Shown here piece after piece: positions 8,194 to 10,756 of a DNA stretch of 10,756 bases. The stretch lies in assembly GCA_031409875.1 (NCBI GenBank), contig JANNYB010000175.1, positions 1 through 10,756 of the forward strand. The letters run 5' to 3'. Under the pieces are notes generated by a model. It did no database searches. It was given only the letters and a program-made list of their open reading frames with translations, and had not been told where the DNA came from. Positions within the stretch are counted from its first letter, which is position 1; every line of letters starts with the position of its first letter. The position numbers were made by a program, and so were the translations under genes. The DNA is from CALMEH01 sp031409875 (GTDB lineage: Bacteria; Acidobacteriota; Blastocatellia; Pyrinomonadales; Pyrinomonadaceae).

Positions 8194-8337
8194 AAGTTTT
8201 GAGTCCCGCCTTCAGGCGGCAGAACGCCCGCGAAGCGTAGCGTTCTCTTCCTCGAAACAGAATTCAGTAAAAGTAACGTGAAAACCGTTTCGCTTCGCTA
8301 ACGGTTTTGCCGCCTAAAGGCGGGACTCAAAACTTTT
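8192..8337. repeat. Inverted-repeat element, family B copy 2 (terminator-like)
   Basis: The arms 8192-8221 and 8308-8337 are 30 nt with a single mismatch (AAGTTTTGAGTCCCGCC followed by TTCAGGCGGC on the left; reverse complement on the right). Inner hairpins are AGAACGC/GCGTTCT (8221-8246) and AAAACCGT/ACGGTTTT (8281-8308). The right arm runs into a T tract (8334-8340), so the whole element can act as a rho-independent terminator for the M28 gene. It begins inside the TAA stop at 8191-8193 and ends 18 bases before the next ATG. It belongs to the same family as 3756-3894, but this copy has better-preserved arms. Confidence 0.92.
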
Positions 8338-8355
8338 TTTGCAGGAGAAAAAACG

Positions 8356-8748
8356 ATGAGAATATTTTTAATTATTGCATTTTTAGGTTTAATTTCGGCG
8401 TGTCAGCAAAACGCGGCGGAAACGAAACCGCAAAACGCGAAACCGACGCAGACGACAAATGCGAAACCGACGGCAGAAACAGAACCGAGCATAATGCGAA
8501 CTCCGCCGCCGGACACATCGAAAATTAAAACTTATAAAAGCAAAGGCGTGGTTACGAAAATTAATCTCGAACTCGTTTCCGTCGAACTCAATCACGAAAA
8601 AATCGAAGACTTGATGCCCGCCATGACTATGGAATTTTACGTCAAAGAAAAATCGGAACTCGAAGTCTTGAAAGTCGGCGATAAGGTTTCATTCGTGTTG
8701 GAAGACAATCAAGGACAAGAACGAATTATCAGCATTAAGAAGATTTAA
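8356..8748 (+). CDS. CusF-like copper-binding lipoprotein (PF11604-type)
   Basis: This encodes 130 residues with an AGGAG site 8 bases upstream of the ATG. The N terminus is a lipoprotein signal with lipobox LISAC, so Cys16 would be lipidated and the protein anchored to a membrane. A Thr/Lys/Pro/Asn-rich linker follows (about residues 17-57). The C-terminal domain (about 58-130) has GVVTKIN, SVELNHEKIEDLMPAMTMEF and VLKVGDKVSFVLE, the small beta-barrel of CusF-type Cu(I)/Ag(I)-binding proteins. Metal ligands would be His80, Met90 and Met92. The Trp of E. coli CusF is absent: NWPAMTM is replaced by MPAMTM, a form I recall from the wider family. The likely role is periplasmic copper carriage or buffering. 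No copper pump or Sco gene lies within the window. Its entire upstream gap is a repeat element, so its promoter is unclear. Confidence 0.85.
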   Translation: MRIFLIIAFLGLISACQQNAAETKPQNAKPTQTTNAKPTAETEPSIMRTPPPDTSKIKTYKSKGVVTKINLELVSVELNHEKIEDLMPAMTMEFYVKEKSELEVLKVGDKVSFVLEDNQGQERIISIKKI

Positions 8749-8900
8749 ACTGGGAGCGCAGGCATCTTGCCTGCCCGTTCGAGCGAAGCAAGAACGGCAA
8801 ACGCTACGGAGAAAATCAAGTTTTTTAATGTGCGGCGTTTCCGCGCCTGTTCTCGCAAAGCCTCGAACGCGCGGGCAGGCAAGATGCCTGCGCTCCCAGT
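8749..8900. repeat. Inverted-repeat element, family C (28-bp perfect arms)
   Basis: The arms 8749-8776 and 8873-8900 are perfect 28-nt reverse complements starting ACTGGGAGCGCAGGCATC. Pairing continues imperfectly inward (GTTCGAG...AAGAAC against the matching stretch near 8845-8870). The central part, 8795-8845, is unpaired and has no evident gene. The left arm starts on the base after the TAA stop of the CusF-like gene, and the right arm ends 17 bases before the dapF ATG. The GGGAGCGCAGGC...GCCTGC pattern recalls a dispersed repeat seen in many environmental bacterial genomes. Confidence 0.9.
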
Positions 8901-8917
8901 AATTGCGCTCCGATTTT

Positions 8918-9724
8918 ATGATAAATTTCTGCAAATTTCACGGCTTCGGCAACGATTACATTGTCATCGAACAGAGCGATCTCGCTGAGGTTGAAAACCT
9001 CAGCGAGTTTTCGCAAAAAATCTGTCATCGCAATACGGGCGTTGGTTCTGACGGCATTGCGGTTCTTGAAAAACTCGAAAATGAAACGGTAGATTACTCG
9101 TGCAGAATTATCAATCCAGACGGCAGCGAAGCCGGATTTTCGGGCAACGGAACTCGTTGCGCCGTCGCTTATCTCTACTACAAAAATCTTTGGTCAAACG
9201 AAAATCTCAAACTTCAAACCAAAAGCGGCATCAAAAATTATCAATTTCTCAGCCGCGAAGAAAATACGTTTTGGTTTTGCGCCGAATTAGGCGAACCAAT
9301 CGGGATTGCGGATTGCGGATTGCGGATTGCGGATTTGGAATTATCAACAATTACGCTTGATGTCGGCAATCCGGTTTGTGCGATTTTTGTTGATGATTTT
9401 GATGCGCTTGGTTGGCGAAACATCGGTAAAGAAATCGAATCTCATACGCATTTTCCCGAACGGACAAATGTCGTTTTTGTAAAAATTATTGACCGCGAAA
9501 ATATCGAAATTCGCATTTGGGAACGCGGCGCAGGCGAAACTTCTTCATCCGGCACTTGTTCGATTGCGGCGGCGGTTGCATCTGCGTTTGCCGAAAAAAC
9601 TTTGCGCCAAGTTTCGGTTCACGCAGAAGGCGGCACAACCGAAACCGTCTGGCGCGAAGACGGCGAAATGCTAATCACGGGACGCGCCGATTTAGCTTTC
9701 TGCGGCGTTTGGTCGCAGTATTGA
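8918..9724 (+). CDS. dapF: DapF-family (diaminopimelate epimerase) homologue lacking both catalytic cysteines
   Basis: This encodes 268 residues. The family frame is clear: FHGFGNDYIVIE (8-18), TGVGSDG (40-46), NPDGSEAGFSGNGTRC (66-81), VGNPVC (149-154), ERTNVVF (181-187) and WERGAGETSSSGTC (201-214). DapF normally interconverts LL- and meso-diaminopimelate for lysine and peptidoglycan using two cysteines, in CGNGxR and in GAGETxACG. Here both aligned positions are serine: Ser75 (codon 9140-9142) and Ser211 (codon 9548-9550). The His of the usual GNPH motif is Val153. Substrate-gripping residues (Asn12, Asn184, Glu202, Arg203) are kept, and the frame is intact, so it is not a decayed gene. 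It may be a lineage-specific epimerase variant or a different isomerase/dehydratase. The ATG at 8918 is chosen over an upstream TTG at 8903 because DapF proteins begin just before FHGxGND; no good ribosome site is visible. A 7-bp tandem repeat and a 12-bp palindrome lie within the gene. Confidence 0.85.
   Translation: MINFCKFHGFGNDYIVIEQSDLAEVENLSEFSQKICHRNTGVGSDGIAVLEKLENETVDYSCRIINPDGSEAGFSGNGTRCAVAYLYYKNLWSNENLKLQTKSGIKNYQFLSREENTFWFCAELGEPIGIADCGLRIADLELSTITLDVGNPVCAIFVDDFDALGWRNIGKEIESHTHFPERTNVVFVKIIDRENIEIRIWERGAGETSSSGTCSIAAAVASAFAEKTLRQVSVHAEGGTTETVWREDGEMLITGRADLAFCGVWSQY
8981..9007. repeat. Perfect 12-bp palindrome inside dapF
   Basis: CTCGCTGAGGTT (8981-8992) and AACCTCAGCGAG (8996-9007) are exact reverse complements around a 3-nt GAA loop, then TTTT. 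It lies at codons 22-30 of dapF, between the first strand and TGVGSDG. The stem would form a strong hairpin in the dapF mRNA close to the start codon. Confidence 0.9.
9303..9335 (+). repeat. Heptanucleotide tandem repeat (GGATTGC)x4 within dapF
   Basis: Four exact GGATTGC units lie at 9303-9330, followed by a partial GGATT. They encode GIADCGLRIADL in a region of DapF that varies in length between species. Seven is not a multiple of three, so gain or loss of a unit would shift the frame. Confidence 0.92.
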
Positions 9725-9778
9725 AATTCAAGAAATGTGAATCAAAAGTAAAAAATTTTGGTTAATCTAAATTGTTTT

Positions 9779-9884
9779 CTTCGCGTTCTTTGCGCCTTTG
9801 CGTGAAACCATTTTAAGTTTTAATCAAGTTTTTTTAGTTTTTAAGCAAGTTTTTTTCCACGCGAATGACGCAAAGAACACAAAG
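9779..9884. repeat. Imperfect inverted pair of a CTTTGCG-rich dispersed repeat (family D)
   Basis: The left copy 9779-9807 (CTTCGCGTTCTTTGCGCC then TTTGCGTGAAA) and the right copy 9856-9884 (reverse complement reads CTTTGTGTTCTTTGCGTC then ATTCGCGTGGA) are similar, inverted and about 50 bases apart. Between them a CAAGTTTTTTT motif occurs twice directly (about 9824 and 9845). The 250-base gap between dapF and atpE holds this pair and the terminator, and no gene. Confidence 0.7.
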
Positions 9885-9912
9885 TTTTTACTCTTGATTC
9901 GCATAAAAACTA

Positions 9913-9957
9913 AAAAAAATACGGACGCGAGTTTTTCAACTGTGCGTCCGCAATTTT
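9913..9957. terminator. Bidirectional intrinsic terminator between dapF and atpE
   Basis: The stem CGGACGC (9922-9928) and GCGTCCG (9944-9950) has a 15-nt loop. On the plus strand a T tract follows at 9954-9960; on the minus strand the A tract 9912-9919 becomes a T tract. It can therefore end both the dapF (+) and the atpE (-) transcripts. Confidence 0.85.
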
Positions 9958-9974
9958 TTTGTATGTTTTCTTGA

Positions 9975-10292
9975 CTATTTAACTTTCAAAAGAACGATAA
10001 CCAAAGCAAACAAAACGAGCGATTCGATAAGCGCAAGTGCAATAATCATAATTGTTTGCACTGTTCCAGCCGCGCCCGGATTACGCGCCGCGCCTTCTGC
10101 ACCTTTTGAACCGACAAGACCTTGACCGATAGCTGCCAAACCAGCCGCTACGCCAAAGCCGAGAATACCCAAACCTGTTCCAACGCTGCTGCCCGATTCG
10201 CCACTCGTCGTTGCCGTTTCAGCCGCGAAAGCCGAAACTGCCATCAAAGCCATTGTTAAAACTGCGAAAAATACATTTCTTAATTTATTCAT
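9975..10292 (-). CDS. atpE: F-type ATP synthase subunit c, with N-terminal signal peptide
   Basis: This encodes 105 residues. After a cleavable-looking signal (residues 1-23, ending VSAFA) and a short Thr/Ser/Gly linker comes the two-helix hairpin of subunit c. Helix 1 is Gly/Ala-rich (GTGLGILGFGVAAGLAAIGQ), the polar loop has AARNPG (Arg70), and helix 2 carries the ion-carrying Glu90 (ALALIESLVLFALVIVLL). The protein forms the membrane rotor ring of ATP synthase. Gln57, Glu90 and Ser91 have the same spacing as Gln32, Glu65 and Ser66 of the Na+-binding Ilyobacter tartaricus ring. The ATG at 10292 follows an AGGAG site; an upstream in-frame GTG at 10334 is unlikely. A terminator follows directly, so atpF is not next in this unit. 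Upstream lies the end of atpB, the usual order, but atpB is interrupted. Confidence 0.95.
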   Translation of the reverse strand: MNKLRNVFFAVLTMALMAVSAFAAETATTSGESGSSVGTGLGILGFGVAAGLAAIGQGLVGSKGAEGAARNPGAAGTVQTIMIIALALIESLVLFALVIVLLKVK

Positions 10293-10382
10293 TTTTTTAT
10301 AGTCTCCTGTTATTTTATTTTGCAGACCGCACACACTTACTTCGTGCGTGTTTCTGCATTTTTTGAAACGGAATTTTCGTCT

Positions 10383-10492
10383 AACCTGCGGCTGGTATTA
10401 TTTCGCCTCACTTCCGGTATGCCTCGATTTCTACTCTCGTTGGAGTCGAGGCTCCTGTCGCGTGCGGGCATATCTGCTATAAATTGCAGGTT
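10383..10492. other. Candidate structured RNA region in the atpB-atpE gap
   Basis: Nested complementary segments are present: AACCTGC (10383-10389) with GCAGGTT (10486-10492), TATGCC (10418-10423) with GGCATA (10467-10472), and GCCTCGA (10421-10427) with TCGAGGC (10446-10452). The second and third pairings overlap by three bases on the left and compete in part. The region would lie in the atpE leader on the minus strand. I do not recognise a known riboswitch or ncRNA class. The rest of the gap (10293-10382 and 10493-10547) shows only the atpE ribosome site. Confidence 0.45.
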
Positions 10493-10547
10493 TTCAAATT
10501 ATTCTGTTTTCAAATCTTCTAAAAATCTGTGCGACTCTTAGAACAAT

Positions 10548-10575
10548 CGCAAATCGCAAATTGCAAATCGCAAAT
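10548..10575. repeat. Heptanucleotide tandem repeat (CGCAAAT)x4
   Basis: The units at 10548, 10555, 10562 and 10569 read CGCAAAT, CGCAAAT, TGCAAAT and CGCAAAT. On the minus strand this is a GATTTGC-type repeat beginning one base after the atpB stop codon. It is similar in unit length and composition to the GGATTGC repeat inside dapF. Confidence 0.9.
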
Positions 10576-10576
10576 C

Positions 10577-10621
10577 TCAAGCGTGTGCAACTGTCGCATC
10601 GCCGTGTTCTTCGTCCGCTAG
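10577..10621 (-). pseudogene. atpB: 3' end of ATP synthase subunit a gene, apparently cut off by an IS
   Basis: On the minus strand, codons ending at the TGA at 10577-10579 read LADEEHGDATVAHA. This resembles the C terminus of F-ATPase subunit a (E. coli ends YLSMASEEH) and sits just upstream of atpE, where atpB normally lies. Continuing upstream in the same frame gives only a few more codons before several stops (near 10660), and none of the three frames looks like the membrane helices of subunit a. The remainder of atpB is presumably beyond the window, separated by an insertion. The fragment is short, so identification rests on both the tail motif and gene order. Confidence 0.6.
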
Positions 10622-10756
10622 GGCTATTGCAAAGTCAGACAACAATTGGCTGAGTTATTAAATTTAGTCCCTTGGCGGTAAAAACCTCATAAAATCTCCG
10701 TGCTTTGGCAATATTTTCCCAGCCTGTTTTTCGTAATATTCCGATTGCCAAATTGT
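10619..10756 (-). mobile_element. End of a probable insertion sequence (continues outside window)
   Basis: The edge TAGGGCTATTGCAAAGTC (10619-10636) resembles the terminal inverted repeats of DDE-type insertion sequences and lies directly beside the atpB remnant. It overlaps the stop codon of the transposase-like reading frame coming from the window edge. The other end and target duplication are outside the window, so the family cannot be fixed. Confidence 0.45.
10635..10756 (-). CDS. C-terminal fragment of a probable DDE transposase (5' part outside window)
   Basis: The frame open from the window edge reads NLAIGILRKTGWENIAKARR and continues about 19 residues to a TGA at 10635-10637. The pattern N-x-A-I-G-I-L-R-x-x-G-x-x-N-I-A-x-A-x-R recalls the C-terminal helix of IS4-like/ISAs1-like transposases. 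Only 39 codons are visible and no catalytic residue is in view, so the assignment is tentative. It fits the IS-like edge beside it and the broken atpB. Confidence 0.5.
   Translation of the reverse strand, partial: NLAIGILRKTGWENIAKARRFYEVFTAKGLNLITQPIVV

Noticed and set aside
8767..8988. Short ORFs across the family C repeat
   Set aside because: They run through inverted-repeat arms on both strands and into dapF in another frame, with no coding signature.
9158..9559. Cys81 and Cys214 as replacement catalytic cysteines in DapF
   Set aside because: Cys81 aligns with the second, non-catalytic Cys of CGNGxRC, and Cys214 falls three residues past the catalytic position, so neither sits where the catalytic thiol belongs.
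10293..10334. GTG start of atpE 14 codons upstream
   Set aside because: The AGGAG site lies within that extension and directs translation to the ATG at 10292, which opens the signal peptide.
10383..10492. Known riboswitch (c-di-GMP, cobalamin or guanidine type)
   Set aside because: I compared remembered conserved cores of these classes and none fits; only generic nested stems are visible.
10320..10541. 73-residue plus-strand ORF upstream of atpE
   Set aside because: It covers the hairpin region, has no recognisable domain and no convincing ribosome site.
10548..10575. CRISPR array
   Set aside because: Units are 7 bp with no spacers; it is a simple tandem repeat.

Overview
The window looks like a chromosomal stretch from an Acidobacteriota bacterium, most plausibly Blastocatellia-like. 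That assignment is an inference from protein style: a secreted zinc protease with FG-GAP/VCBS repeats, PD40 propellers, a secreted M28-PDZ peptidase, an ATP synthase subunit c with a signal peptide, and many short palindromic repeats between genes. No rRNA or other decisive marker is present.

Layout: (1) 1-1692, the 3' part of a secreted M12-type metalloprotease with six FG-GAP loops, followed by a terminator. (2) 1798-2006, a 209-bp nested palindromic element. (3) 2099-3757, a secreted DUF4139-like protein, convergent with (4) 3874-4713 (minus), a ferritin-like di-iron acyl-ACP desaturase homologue; a repeat element lies between them and supplies the desaturase stop codon. (5) 4823-8193, a tight three-gene operon (PD40 propeller protein, membrane-anchored metallophosphoesterase, M28-PDZ peptidase) with 2- and 3-nt gaps. 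(6) A second copy of the same repeat element, then a CusF-like copper-binding lipoprotein (8356-8748). (7) A third kind of inverted repeat, then a DapF homologue (8918-9724). (8) A bidirectional terminator shared with minus-strand atpE (9975-10292). (9) Upstream of atpE, the last ~14 codons of atpB, which appear cut off from the rest of the gene by the end of an insertion sequence running out of the window.

Most genes encode exported or envelope proteins (protease, DUF4139-like protein, PD40 protein, phosphoesterase, peptidase, lipoprotein). The cytosolic or membrane core-metabolism genes are the desaturase, dapF and atpB/atpE. I see no defence island, CRISPR array, biosynthetic cluster or other clearly new multi-gene system.

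The points most worth a second look are: the DapF homologue has serine at both catalytic-cysteine positions; atpB appears interrupted by an IS; unrelated short repeats repeatedly sit directly against stop codons, including one that encodes the end of a protein; and the subunit c has a Gln/Glu/Ser set compatible with Na+ coupling.
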